64,000 bases of DNA from Gluconobacter roseus NBRC 3990 (GCF_006538885.1 NZ_BJLY01000003.1:124001-188000), one strand, 5' to 3'. Shown: positions 33,793 to 42,545, numbered from the stretch's first letter. Numbers and translations: made by a program. Notes: generated by a model from the letters alone, not told the origin.

Positions 33793-34823
33793 CCGTTTAC
33801 TGCTTCACCAGCGCTACCTATTCCTATCTTGGCCGCGTCCGGGTTCTGGCAAAAACCGTCCGGGAACATCATCCGGACTGGGTTTTCTGCCTGTGTCTGT
33901 GTGACGTAGCGCCCCCGGGGTTTGACCCGGAAGCGGATCGTGACCTGTTTGACGAGGTTGTTCCTGTCACGGAGCTGGGAATTCCTGACCTACCAGCCTG
34001 GATGTTCAGACATGATATTGTCGAGCTCTCCACGGCTGTGAAAGGCAAGATGCTCTGCCGTCTTCTGGAAAAGCCGGATGCCGACAGCGTCGTTTACATC
34101 GATCCCGATATTGCCCTTTTCAATCCGTTGACCCATGTCGTGGAACTTCTGAAAGATCATCCGGTCGTGCTGACGCCGCATCAGCTCGAACCTGAAGTTC
34201 ATCCGCAGGGTATTGTCGATAACGAGATCGGTTCTCTCAAGCACGGAATCTACAATCTCGGTTTCATGGCGATCGCCAATGTCCCGGAAGGCAGGCGTAT
34301 TGCCCGATGGTGGCGTGACAGACTTCTGGTCTACTGCCGTGATGATCCGGAAAACGGTCTTTTCACGGATCAGAAATGGTGCGACCTGATTCCCGCGTTC
34401 TTCGAGAATCCGGCGATTCTACGGGATCCCGGATATAATGTGGCAAGCTGGAATCTGAGCCACAGACCGATCCGTATCGACAGCAATGGTCAGATCTTTG
34501 CAGCCGATGCGCCTTTGCGCTTTTTCCACTTCACGAAAGTGGATACGGCGGGTGAGGTCATGCTGGAGCGGTACGGGAGTGAAAGTATCGCCCTGTTCGA
34601 ACTGTTGCGGTGGTATCGTGAGGCTATCCAGCAGCAGCAGCCTGCCGAAGTGCCTCCCAGATACTGGTATTACGGCACATATGAAAACGGTGTTCGCATC
34701 AGTCGTCCGGAGCGCCTGGTCTACAGGGACCGGAAGGATCTGCAGATGGCATTTCCTGATCCCTATAAGTCAGGGCCGGAAAGTTTTCAGAACTGGTGCA
34801 GTGTTCACAGCTTTGAGCTGTAA
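33789..34823 (+). CDS. Stand-alone GT8-like glycosyltransferase
   Basis: The 344-residue protein has a GT-A-type layout with the DxD element in VVYIDPDIALFNPL, followed by HGIYNLGFMAIAN, TDQKWCDLIPAFFENP and FHFTKVDTAGE. These features match, in order, the N-terminal half of the 822-residue fused glycosyltransferase at 38413 (FYFDPDILLLNRL, AGVYNLGFLGAS, VDQKFMDLAPCFAPN, FHFSGFDPRHPD), so the two are paralogues. It overlaps the repeat-bearing glycosyltransferase gene by four bases, and its message ends at the hairpin at 34822. Sugar donor and acceptor are unknown. Confidence 0.8.
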   Translation: MTVYCFTSATYSYLGRVRVLAKTVREHHPDWVFCLCLCDVAPPGFDPEADRDLFDEVVPVTELGIPDLPAWMFRHDIVELSTAVKGKMLCRLLEKPDADSVVYIDPDIALFNPLTHVVELLKDHPVVLTPHQLEPEVHPQGIVDNEIGSLKHGIYNLGFMAIANVPEGRRIARWWRDRLLVYCRDDPENGLFTDQKWCDLIPAFFENPAILRDPGYNVASWNLSHRPIRIDSNGQIFAADAPLRFFHFTKVDTAGEVMLERYGSESIALFELLRWYREAIQQQQPAEVPPRYWYYGTYENGVRISRPERLVYRDRKDLQMAFPDPYKSGPESFQNWCSVHSFEL

Positions 34824-34849
34824 AAAAGGGGCCTTACGGCCCTTTTTTT
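34822..34849. terminator. Bidirectional rho-independent terminator
   Basis: AAAAAAGGGGCC, TTAC and GGCCCTTTTTTT form a short stem with A and T tracts on opposite sides, so it terminates both the plus-strand GT8-like gene and the minus-strand GT2 gene. The plus-strand T-tract runs into the reverse complement of the GT2 stop codon. Confidence 0.88.
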
Positions 34850-35786
34850 ATGCGCGCGGCGGTGCCGGATAATTCAGATACGCCATTCGCTTCATCTCGC
34901 GTCGCCCCAGCGCAACGGTATCGAGAATCAGACCACAGGCGGCCGACAGGGCAGACAGCATGATCAGTCCCGTCGCCAGCACGGCTGTCGGCAGGCGTGG
35001 GACAAGACCGGTACGGAGGAACTCGAGGACGACCGGGATTCCCAGCAATGCGCCGGCGAGGAAAAACAGGACGCAGAGAATTGTAAAGAACAGCAGCGGC
35101 CGTTCCTGTTTGACGAGATTGACGATGGTCGTGAGAATCCGAAAACCGTCGTGATAGGTCCGCAGTTTGGAAAAAGATCCAGCCGGACGCTCGATATAGG
35201 TCGTCGGGACTTCCGAAATGGGCATGGCCAGTTCGAGGGCATGTACGGTCAGTTCGGTCTCTGTCTCGAACCCGGCTGATAGGGCGGGAAAAGACTTCAC
35301 GAACCGGCGGGAGAAGACGCGGTATCCAGAGAGCATGTCTGAAAGACGGCGCCCGAAAACGCTTGTCACCAGCCCTGTCAGGACGCGATTGCCCAGGACG
35401 TGCCCCCGCCGATAGGCTGCTTCGCGATCCGTGACCCGTGCCCCGTTTACCATATCAAAGCCGCCCTGATATGCGCATTCCAGCAGTCGGGGCGCGGCGG
35501 CAGCCTCATAGGTCGCATCGCCGTCGACCAGAATGTAAAAATCCGCTTCGATGTCTGCGAACATGCGGCGGATGACATGCCCTTTTCCCTGCATGCTCTC
35601 AGTCCTGACAATCGCGCCTGCAGCACGCGCCACTTCGGCTGTCCGATCCGACGAATTATTGTCGTAGACATAGATGGGATAGTCAGGAAGAGCGGCCTGA
35701 AAGTCCCTGATGACCAGAGGTATGGCGGTCTCTTCGTTATAGCAGGGAACGAGGACCACGACGCGTAGCGTATCAGGAAGGTTCAT
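34848..35786 (-). CDS. GT2-family glycosyltransferase (dolichol-phosphate-mannose-synthase-like) with membrane tail
   Basis: The 312-residue protein has a GT-A domain with VVVLVPCYNEETAIPLVIRD at the N-terminus, IYVYDNNSSDRTAEVARAAG and the DxD motif in YILVDGDATYEAA. Two to three hydrophobic segments at the C-terminus (for example LFFTILCVLFFLAGALLGIP) anchor it to the inner membrane. This resembles the DPM1/GtrB type that loads a sugar onto a polyprenyl phosphate carrier, which would then serve a GT-C enzyme; the GT-C-like gene is adjacent at 35890. It ends at the shared terminator at 34822. Confidence 0.85.
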   Translation of the reverse strand: MNLPDTLRVVVLVPCYNEETAIPLVIRDFQAALPDYPIYVYDNNSSDRTAEVARAAGAIVRTESMQGKGHVIRRMFADIEADFYILVDGDATYEAAAAPRLLECAYQGGFDMVNGARVTDREAAYRRGHVLGNRVLTGLVTSVFGRRLSDMLSGYRVFSRRFVKSFPALSAGFETETELTVHALELAMPISEVPTTYIERPAGSFSKLRTYHDGFRILTTIVNLVKQERPLLFFTILCVLFFLAGALLGIPVVLEFLRTGLVPRLPTAVLATGLIMLSALSAACGLILDTVALGRREMKRMAYLNYPAPPRA

Positions 35787-35889
35787 TGCTCAGGTATTTT
35801 GCAAAACGGGATTGAAGGTCATTGCATCTGTATCCGCGATATCCTCACAAAAAGCAAAATGCAGACGGCCAATATGTGTTTGTCCGTAT

Positions 35890-37893
35890 TCAGCCGGCTT
35901 TCCATTCAAAATCATGGACAAACAGCCCTAGTTCCCTTGTGTCCTGAGATCCCGGAAAAATACTGGACGGCGCGTGTGGAGTACTGACGTTGAAATTGAG
36001 GGTAACGCTCCCATCCGCAGCGATATCGTCAGCCGGGATCGTGCATTCCAGGTGATGCAGTTCACCGTCTTTCCAGGTCCAGCTGCAGATATTTCCTCTG
36101 CGTCCGGTGATGGAGAACCTCATGGGACGCATGCCCGTATTCCACAGGGCGTTGGCATCCAGCGCGAATATGATGCCGGAATGGACAGGGACACGGAAAC
36201 GCAGCGTTCCCTGATGGTCGTCGACCCACCGGCCCTCGGGTTCGATTCCGAGCCACCCTGCCGTGCTTGCCTGTTGTCCCAGAGGAGAGGTCAGGACAAT
36301 CTTTTCATTGGCTGGCAGGGAAACGGGCGGCAGCATCGTCTGCGCTGCGCACTTCCAAGGGCCGAGACTGCCCCAGCAGGGAATGCCGGGTTCCAGGATG
36401 ATCCGGCCGAGTTCCGGACGTCCCGTGAAGGTAATACCGTCTACCGGGGTGATGGACAGTGAGCCTGCAGGCCAGGTCCGGAGAGGCTGGATCATCATGC
36501 CGCCAGGAATGGGAAAGGCCTTGAAGTCAGCAATTGGCAGGACCTGATGCGAGTCGATCCACAATGCATGTGTTCCGAAATACATCTGGTCCGGTGCACC
36601 GGTGGCGGGCAGCGTAATGGTGTCCATTGTCCGCAGGGCAGGGACCGTCAGCGAGGCAGTGTGGCCATTATCGACCTGTCCGCGCGGGCCATAGGAGACA
36701 GGGACGGCCCGCCAGCAGACCAGCACCAGCATTGTCGGTATGACAGCCAGGAGGAAGCGCGGATTATAAACCACGAACCTGAGGAGGACGAGGCTGTACA
36801 GCCCTAGGAACCCAAGGCTCCACTTGAAATAGTGAATGTTATGGAAGGCCCAGATTCCGGGTGCATGCAGGTCCCGGTATGCGAGGTAAAGGGCCGTGGA
36901 ACTGCTGACACTCAGCAGGACAAGCAGATCGACAGGCCGCCGATCTGATGCACTGGCAAAGAGGAGTCCGGTGAGACCGGTCAGTACGAAAGGCAGGCTC
37001 TGGATGATGCCGTATCCCGTGGGCAGGGCCGGTTCCGGAGCGATCATGATCTCGACCCAGTGCAGCGGAAGCAGGGCCGCATCAAAACCGACGGCCTGGG
37101 AACTGACGATATAGGGCGCCAGATGGGGCCCCCAGACTGCCAGATACAGGATCAGGGTTGGCAGCGCGCCTGTGATAACGCCGCCTCCCAGTGACAGGAC
37201 GGACAGGATGCACGTCATGAGAGAGGGGCGGTGACTGCGCTGCACTATCAGATGAAGCAGCACCACGCCGCCGCAGACGCCAAGAAGCAGCGCGCCGTCA
37301 ACGGGTCGGCCTCCTCCCACAATGGCTGTGGACAGACCTGTCACGAACGCGAAGAGAGGCTTCGGGCTTCGGATCCAGTACAGGCAGTACAGGATGGCCA
37401 GCAGCATGAACGGAACCGCAAGCGTGCTTGTCCAAGGCGTGCTCCATACCTGTCTGATGGTGGGAGGGCCCATTTCACAGGCTACAAATACCAGCATTCC
37501 CAGGGTGGAAGCGGCTGGAGCCTTAGGAAGGACAAGCCGTGTCAGGGTTCCGAAGATCCAGACAGAGGCCATCAGGCAGATCAGATTCAGCGGCAGGAAA
37601 GGATCAGGAAGATGAAGCCAGACCCCCGGCACGGCCAGCGCCGGATAAAGGGGAAGATACCATTGTTCCGTGGCCGAGAACTGCCCCTTTGCAAAGGACA
37701 GTGCGGCATGAATGTAGTGGGACTGGTCGTAGTCTCCCCACCACCCGCTACCCGGAACTGCTGCTGTTGGATGATGTCCGTCCTGCCACCAGCCTGTCAG
37801 GCAGATGATGGCTGCCAGAACGGGCAGAAGCATTTTCTGACCCAGAGAGAAAATCTTACTGGAGAGACGGAATCTGGAAGACGGTGCGGACAT
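35890..37893 (-). CDS. Polytopic membrane protein, GT-C glycosyltransferase-like
   Basis: The 667-residue protein has about ten transmembrane segments in residues 20-420 and then a large beta-rich region of some 230 residues that should face the periplasm. The first loop has GDYDQSHYIHAALSFAKGQF, with acidic residues positioned as in GT-C enzymes (PMT, ArnT) that use polyprenyl-phosphate sugars. The neighbouring DPM1-like GT2 would supply such a donor. Translation could start 36 codons upstream, but that part overlaps the coiled-coil gene; the ATG at 37893, 14 bases past that gene's stop, is more natural. I cannot name the acceptor. Confidence 0.62.
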   Translation of the reverse strand: MSAPSSRFRLSSKIFSLGQKMLLPVLAAIICLTGWWQDGHHPTAAVPGSGWWGDYDQSHYIHAALSFAKGQFSATEQWYLPLYPALAVPGVWLHLPDPFLPLNLICLMASVWIFGTLTRLVLPKAPAASTLGMLVFVACEMGPPTIRQVWSTPWTSTLAVPFMLLAILYCLYWIRSPKPLFAFVTGLSTAIVGGGRPVDGALLLGVCGGVVLLHLIVQRSHRPSLMTCILSVLSLGGGVITGALPTLILYLAVWGPHLAPYIVSSQAVGFDAALLPLHWVEIMIAPEPALPTGYGIIQSLPFVLTGLTGLLFASASDRRPVDLLVLLSVSSSTALYLAYRDLHAPGIWAFHNIHYFKWSLGFLGLYSLVLLRFVVYNPRFLLAVIPTMLVLVCWRAVPVSYGPRGQVDNGHTASLTVPALRTMDTITLPATGAPDQMYFGTHALWIDSHQVLPIADFKAFPIPGGMMIQPLRTWPAGSLSITPVDGITFTGRPELGRIILEPGIPCWGSLGPWKCAAQTMLPPVSLPANEKIVLTSPLGQQASTAGWLGIEPEGRWVDDHQGTLRFRVPVHSGIIFALDANALWNTGMRPMRFSITGRRGNICSWTWKDGELHHLECTIPADDIAADGSVTLNFNVSTPHAPSSIFPGSQDTRELGLFVHDFEWKAG

Positions 37894-37907
37894 CAGTGGT
37901 TCGGATT

Positions 37908-38387
37908 TCAGGTGCGAAGACGCGATTTCAGAAGACGGATCACCACGCGGAAGGGGCGGGTAATACGCCAGGATGTGGAGCGGCGTACGGCATCCAGCCA
38001 CATGCGGGCATCATCCCGCTCGGCAACGAGAAGGCGCAGCTGGTCGGCCACGTTGCCGGGCAGAATATCCGGATGCGTCTTGGGAATATCGAGCTCATGC
38101 GATGTATCGAACAACCTGCTTCGCAGATGCATCAGCTCTTCGCGCCCCCCATGGGACATGGCGAGACGCATGGCGTAATCTTCGCAGCGCTCCTGAAGCC
38201 GGGCCACCGAGGTGTGAAGTCTTTCGACCTCGTTTTTCAGGAAAGAGGCCTCGTGTTCAGCGCGCGAGCGGGCCTCCTGCGCCAGTTCCAGAGCATTGGT
38301 CTTAAGAGGTGCCGGGGGCTGCGGTGTTCTGTTCTTCGGCGCAGGACGGGAAACATTCTTGTTCTGTGCGTGATTTCTGGTCGACAT
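37908..38387 (-). CDS. Small coiled-coil protein of the glycan island
   Basis: The 159-residue protein has a Lys/Pro-rich N-terminus, a heptad-rich helix at about residues 30-75, and a C-terminal element DAVRRSTSWRITRPFRVV. The SxSWRxTxPxR pattern is one I associate with proteins of glycosyltransferase clusters, where it often lies next to a coiled coil. No catalytic motif or membrane segment is present. It lies 25 bases after the stop of the fused glycosyltransferase gene and 14 bases before the GT-C-like gene on the same strand, so it is surely co-transcribed. A scaffolding role is only a guess. Confidence 0.6.
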   Translation of the reverse strand: MSTRNHAQNKNVSRPAPKNRTPQPPAPLKTNALELAQEARSRAEHEASFLKNEVERLHTSVARLQERCEDYAMRLAMSHGGREELMHLRSRLFDTSHELDIPKTHPDILPGNVADQLRLLVAERDDARMWLDAVRRSTSWRITRPFRVVIRLLKSRLRT

Positions 38388-38412
38388 AGCAACTTCTTTT
38401 CTTCTTGAGAGC

Positions 38413-40881
38413 TCAGGCCTTTTTTGTCAGCTCGGCAAAACGCTGCATCTGCCGCTTGAGGACAGTTTCGGCGTTGTAGTTCGTCTGGATGAACTGCTGG
38501 GCTGCAGTGGCCTTCTGCTGTGCTTCTTCGGGATTGTTCATGACATGCCGCATCAGCCATGCAGCATGTCCGATATCCGGGTCAGCCCATCTCTGACCCA
38601 CTCCGAAGGGGTATTCGCCCTTTTTGACAGGAACAAGGCGATAGCCGACGGGGTAGCCCGTTGCAGGCGAAAGCAGGTCCGTCGTTGCCGCGTAATCCGT
38701 CGCAATGACGGGAAGGCCAAGGGCCATGGCTTCTGCAACAACCAGTCCCAGACCTTCACAGCGGTGAAGGGAGACGACGCAGTCACAGCACGTCATCAGG
38801 GAAAGGGTGTCCGCACGGGAGAGAACGCCATTGATGAGAATGATGTCCGGATCGTCGCCGACCAGTTCCAGGAAAGCGTCTTCACGCTCTTTTGCGAACT
38901 CTCCGTTCATCGTCTTGATGACCAGCGCCGCACGCTGGGGACTTCCATGCTGTCTGCGCATCTGGCGGAAGGCGGCGATGATGCCTTCCGGATTTTTCCG
39001 CTCAATGAAGGACAGGAAGTCGAACGAGAAGTAGAACAGGAACGTCTCTTCCGGCAGGTTGTAACGCGCCCGCGGCTGAGCGACCGGCAGGTCGAGAGTC
39101 AGGGCGACCGGCATGTAGACGACCGGCTTGTCGATCCGACCGGCAAGCATACGCTGGATCCAGCGGGTCTGGGCCCAGACTTCATCGACCCCGTCAAAGG
39201 CCGACAGCCATTCCGTTGGAAATTCTTCCAGTTCCCAGGCCGGCATGCTGATTCTGTAGCCGGAATCCGTGACAGACTGGAGGTGCTTGAGAACTGCGGG
39301 GAGCTGGTCGGCATTGATATTGGCGTAAAGCTGGATACGGCCACGGACCCGACCGTTCAGCAGGTGGGCACAGCTCCTGTCTGAGCGGTCCGAAACCACT
39401 CCGAATGCGACGTCCACACCTTCGACAGCCAGGCCGGACCGGGCCAGGCTCTGAAGAGTATGCCGTGCGACGGTGCCTACACCGCTGGTGGTCTGCAGGT
39501 AGCCGACTACCGAGACATCCGGACGACCGGCTGGCTTGTGGGACATGCTGACGGGTCGCGCAGGTCTGGTCTGTCCGAAACGGCATGCCACCGGTTCGAT
39601 AAGCCGGTGGTCCAGTCCCTGCTCGAAGCGGGCATTCTTGACATACCAGTGGGTCAGGCTCGCGAGATGGTCGGCCCGTTCCGGATCGAGATTGAGGCGC
39701 TGGTTGTCAAAGAAATTCCACAGATAATGCTGGAAATTCGTGAAAACGAGGTTTTCCTTGTCCAGACTGCCTTTGGGCGACGGCTGGTGGAGATAGGCCT
39801 CATAGGTCTCGAAGGGGTCGGATGGCCAGTCAGGCGTATATTCCCGGAACATGCGCCTTGCATGCTCCGGAATCCGGGTTCCACTGCTGAAGGATCCATA
39901 GGCATAGAGCGCAGCAGGAACCTTGCCGTATCCAGCGTCAAAAAGCAGCTCTGAGTAGTGATCCAGCAGATTGCGAAGAGCTGGTGCAATATCCGTCCGG
40001 AAATGACGGCAGTGTTTGCTCAGACGGTCCGGATGACGGGGATCGAAACCGCTGAAGTGGAAAAATGCGACCGGCTCGCCATCGGCCGTCCATGAATTGC
40101 CGTGCTGCTCGAACGTGACCTGCGCCAGATTCCAATACGCGAGGTTCATCCCGGCATTGTGAATGATGTGAGTATTGGGCGCGAAGCATGGTGCAAGGTC
40201 CATGAACTTCTGATCGACGAAAATGCCCTGTTCCTGAGCATTGATACAGGTCCGATGAAGGCGCCTCATCCACCAGCGAATAACATCCAGCGTTTCCGCC
40301 GAGCGGGAGGCGCCCAGGAAACCCAGATTATACACACCTGCGCGCATGATCGTGATGTCATTGGGATCTGCATCTCCCTCCGCCGGGCGGTGCAGATGCG
40401 GCGTCAGGAGAAGCGAGGCGCCATCATCGAAATGCTCGAGCAGCAGATCCAGTCTGTTGAGCAGCAGGATATCCGGATCGAAGTAGAAGACGCGATCAAA
40501 CCCGCGCTCGACCAGAAGATGTTCCATCAGGAACGGCTTGATGGCCGTATTGAATTCCATGATGTCATACTGAAATGCAAAAGTCTTGAAATCAGGGATA
40601 TCAAGTGTATGCGCTTCAATAACCGTAGCCGGCCCCTCGTATAGACCGTCCCAATCAACAATCGTGTCTGCAAGGCCGATGAAAAGCTCAAATTCCGGAT
40701 GCAGTTTTGCAACCGAATTCATGAGAACGCGGGCGGCAGGCATGTAGTTATTGGAGCAAATGGTAAAAAAAGCGACCCGAGGGCGGGACGGGGCGTTTTT
40801 TTCTGTTCCAGATGAGGAGGGCAGGGGACGGGATGAGGTAACCATAAGACGGCTGCTGGCTCCAGTAATAACTTCAACCAT
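38413..40881 (-). CDS. Fused GT8-like / GT4-like glycosyltransferase
   Basis: The 822-residue protein joins two catalytic domains. Residues about 35-330 form a GT8-like GT-A domain with DxD in FYFDPDILLLNRLD, paralogous to the stand-alone gene at 33789. Residues about 460-800 form a GT4-like GT-B domain beginning DVSVVGYLQTTSGVGTVARH, with FLFYFSFDFLSFIERKNPEG and CEGLGLVVAEAMALGLPVIA (E-x7-E). It therefore may add two sugars in succession. The first 33 residues are polar and low complexity. It is the first gene of the leftward part of the island, following 308 bases of A/T-rich DNA and tRNA-Phe. Confidence 0.85.
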   Translation of the reverse strand: MVEVITGASSRLMVTSSRPLPSSSGTEKNAPSRPRVAFFTICSNNYMPAARVLMNSVAKLHPEFELFIGLADTIVDWDGLYEGPATVIEAHTLDIPDFKTFAFQYDIMEFNTAIKPFLMEHLLVERGFDRVFYFDPDILLLNRLDLLLEHFDDGASLLLTPHLHRPAEGDADPNDITIMRAGVYNLGFLGASRSAETLDVIRWWMRRLHRTCINAQEQGIFVDQKFMDLAPCFAPNTHIIHNAGMNLAYWNLAQVTFEQHGNSWTADGEPVAFFHFSGFDPRHPDRLSKHCRHFRTDIAPALRNLLDHYSELLFDAGYGKVPAALYAYGSFSSGTRIPEHARRMFREYTPDWPSDPFETYEAYLHQPSPKGSLDKENLVFTNFQHYLWNFFDNQRLNLDPERADHLASLTHWYVKNARFEQGLDHRLIEPVACRFGQTRPARPVSMSHKPAGRPDVSVVGYLQTTSGVGTVARHTLQSLARSGLAVEGVDVAFGVVSDRSDRSCAHLLNGRVRGRIQLYANINADQLPAVLKHLQSVTDSGYRISMPAWELEEFPTEWLSAFDGVDEVWAQTRWIQRMLAGRIDKPVVYMPVALTLDLPVAQPRARYNLPEETFLFYFSFDFLSFIERKNPEGIIAAFRQMRRQHGSPQRAALVIKTMNGEFAKEREDAFLELVGDDPDIILINGVLSRADTLSLMTCCDCVVSLHRCEGLGLVVAEAMALGLPVIATDYAATTDLLSPATGYPVGYRLVPVKKGEYPFGVGQRWADPDIGHAAWLMRHVMNNPEEAQQKATAAQQFIQTNYNAETVLKRQMQRFAELTKKA

Positions 40882-41189
40882 CAGTCACGATGTTGAAATC
40901 AGCAGAATGTGTTAATCTTATGATATCAGGAGCGCTGCTCGACGTAAATCTTCCGTACAAAATAATGGAACGACACAAGAGCTTTTTGATTATTGCCAAA
41001 AAGAGTAGTCAATATCTCATGAACGTTATTGCTATTCGCTCTGGCTGAGACCTGTTTCAGGGAATGTCAGACTGCAACATGACAATAAAGTGGATCTGTT
41101 ATGTGCTTTCGTAGCAACATAATTCCACATGCGCTGCATGACATAGTTGTCTGTCAGCGCGGGATATTTTTTAAATTTTCTGGAAGAAA
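40882..41189. other. A/T-rich region between the glycan island and tRNA-Phe
   Basis: These 308 bases contain no supportable gene. The A/T content is clearly higher than in the flanks. A small hairpin, CTTTTTG ... CAAAAAG, occurs near 40980-41005, and the region must hold the promoter of the 822-residue glycosyltransferase, since that gene reads leftward from 40881. It is downstream of the tRNA-Phe 3' end, the usual place for island integration, but I could not find a second copy of the tRNA 3' end in the window. The frame at 41032-41250 is tRNA antisense noise. Confidence 0.5.
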
Positions 41190-41265
41190 TGGTGCCCAAG
41201 GGCGGAATCGAACCACCGACACTGCGATTTTCAGTCGCATGCTCTACCAACTGAGCTACTTGGGC
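41190..41265 (-). tRNA. tRNA-Phe (anticodon GAA)
   Basis: On the minus strand the 76 bases fold into a standard cloverleaf: acceptor GCCCAAG pairing with CTTGGGC, D-arm with AGCTCAGTTGGTAGAGC, anticodon stem TGCGA/TCGCA around loop CTGAAAA (anticodon GAA), and T-arm with GGTTCGATTCC. The CCA end is encoded. It lies between the yacG cluster and the glycan island. Confidence 0.97.
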
Positions 41266-41325
41266 ACCGGGCTTCAGGGAAAACCCCGTTGCGGAGATGG
41301 GGTGTAGCTTATGATGGAGGCGGGA

Positions 41326-41505
41326 TCAACCCTCCCTGTCGCGATATTCGTCCTGTTCTTCATCATTGTCCTGACGGAAGGACGGAAAGCGGTAGGTCCC
41401 GCTGAACCAGCGGCCCAGATCGACATCGGCACAGTGACGGGAGCAGAAAGGCCGGAACTGCGGATCGGTGGGGCGATGGCAGATCGGGCAGGTGGCGTTG
41501 CTCAT
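41326..41505 (-). CDS. yacG: DNA gyrase inhibitor YacG-type zinc protein
   Basis: This small 59-residue protein starts MSNATCPICHRPTDPQFRPF and has the four-cysteine zinc site of YacG: CPIC near the N-terminus and CSRHC at residues 21-25. These are followed by DLGRWFSGTYRFP, the usual YacG sequence. YacG binds gyrase B and restrains its activity. Its ATG overlaps the stop codon of the RNase E/G-like gene (ATGA), so translation is coupled. The order infA, maf, RNase E/G-like, yacG is common in alphaproteobacteria. Confidence 0.93.
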   Translation of the reverse strand: MSNATCPICHRPTDPQFRPFCSRHCADVDLGRWFSGTYRFPSFRQDNDEEQDEYRDREG

Positions 41506-42545
41506 GACAGGCTCCAGCTTGCGGGTGGGGCATTGGGATCAAGGACAAGGTCCAGCGGCCGGGCGCGACGGGATATGAAATCCGCCAGGGCATCGGGATC
41601 GTTTTCCAGCGCCGTGACAAGGCTGATTGAGGCGGTCAGCGTCTGGCCGGGGCGGTTTTCGCGCAGGATCATCCTGAGGATGGACAGTGCCTGTCCATGT
41701 GGGGAGGACAGGAGTTCATGCAAGGGGGGACGGCGGCGCGGGCGGGTCAGTTCCAGCAGGCCCGACGGTGTAGCGCCGAGGACGTCCGGTTTCAGAGGAT
41801 CGCCAGCCAGAGCCTCACGCAGGAAAGGAACGAGAGCCGGGCGTTTGCGCGTCTTAACGCCTGCCGGATCTACCAGAATCGTGCCCGAGAGGTTCCGCAG
41901 GCGGAGCTGGCGCGCGAGTTCGGGGAAGGCTGTGACATTGCTCTTGAAGTCCGGGGTGCCAGCGCTGTCGAGGTCAATGGCGACAAGGGCGGGGGTCGGA
42001 AAGATGCTGGCGGTCAGGAGGCTTAGATCGGCCTCGGAGCTGCCGAGACTGTCAAAATCTGCTTCCAGTGCGCCATCGAAAGCCTGCTGGCAGCGCTGAA
42101 AGCGCGGACGCAGCCGGGCGGGGAGTTTTGCCGCAATGCCTGGATCATCGACGAAAATCGGAGCATCCGGATAACGGTCTGCCAGTTCATCGAGTGGGGT
42201 TGGTCCGCGTTCGAGCAGTTTGGGGGCAGAGGGTGCCTCAGTGGGCATGTCTGCCCGACGCAGGCGCAGGCCCTTGCCGTTCTGCGCGGCGCGGCTGACG
42301 CGGGCTGCGGTCAGAGCCCCTTCGATCAGGTTCTCGCGGGTGGAAAGAAAGCCGCTCTGGCCGTTTTCGAGTAGGACGAACGCTCCCCCCAGAGCGGGAG
42401 CGGCTTTCTGGACGCGGACGACATGCCAGTCTTCCAGACCATCCGGGCAGCCGGGACGCCAGATGGCGGCATCCAGCAGTATGTCATGGTCGGTGACGGC
42501 AATCCGCACTTCGCCCGGAGAACAGGCTGCGCGGATTTCGGTCAT
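41502..42545 (-). CDS. RNase E/G-family protein, shortened
   Basis: The 347-residue protein belongs to the ribonuclease E/G family by position and by remnants such as LGGAFVLLENGQSGFL (S1-like part), LASLLTASIFPTPALVAIDL-type sequence with the AIDLDSAG acidic motif, and LSGTILVDPAGVKTRKR. Full-length RNase G has about 490 residues, so domains are missing or reduced; the S1 and RNase H-like parts are contracted. It lies between maf and yacG, with four-base overlaps at both ends. Catalytic competence is uncertain because only one clear acidic patch (AIDLDSAG) can be seen. Confidence 0.78.
   Translation of the reverse strand: MTEIRAACSPGEVRIAVTDHDILLDAAIWRPGCPDGLEDWHVVRVQKAAPALGGAFVLLENGQSGFLSTRENLIEGALTAARVSRAAQNGKGLRLRRADMPTEAPSAPKLLERGPTPLDELADRYPDAPIFVDDPGIAAKLPARLRPRFQRCQQAFDGALEADFDSLGSSEADLSLLTASIFPTPALVAIDLDSAGTPDFKSNVTAFPELARQLRLRNLSGTILVDPAGVKTRKRPALVPFLREALAGDPLKPDVLGATPSGLLELTRPRRRPPLHELLSSPHGQALSILRMILRENRPGQTLTASISLVTALENDPDALADFISRRARPLDLVLDPNAPPASWSLS

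Noticed and set aside
41032-41250. 72-codon minus-strand frame over tRNA-Phe
   Set aside because: Reads through the tRNA (VEHATENRSVGGSIPPLGT is a typical tRNA-derived artefact).
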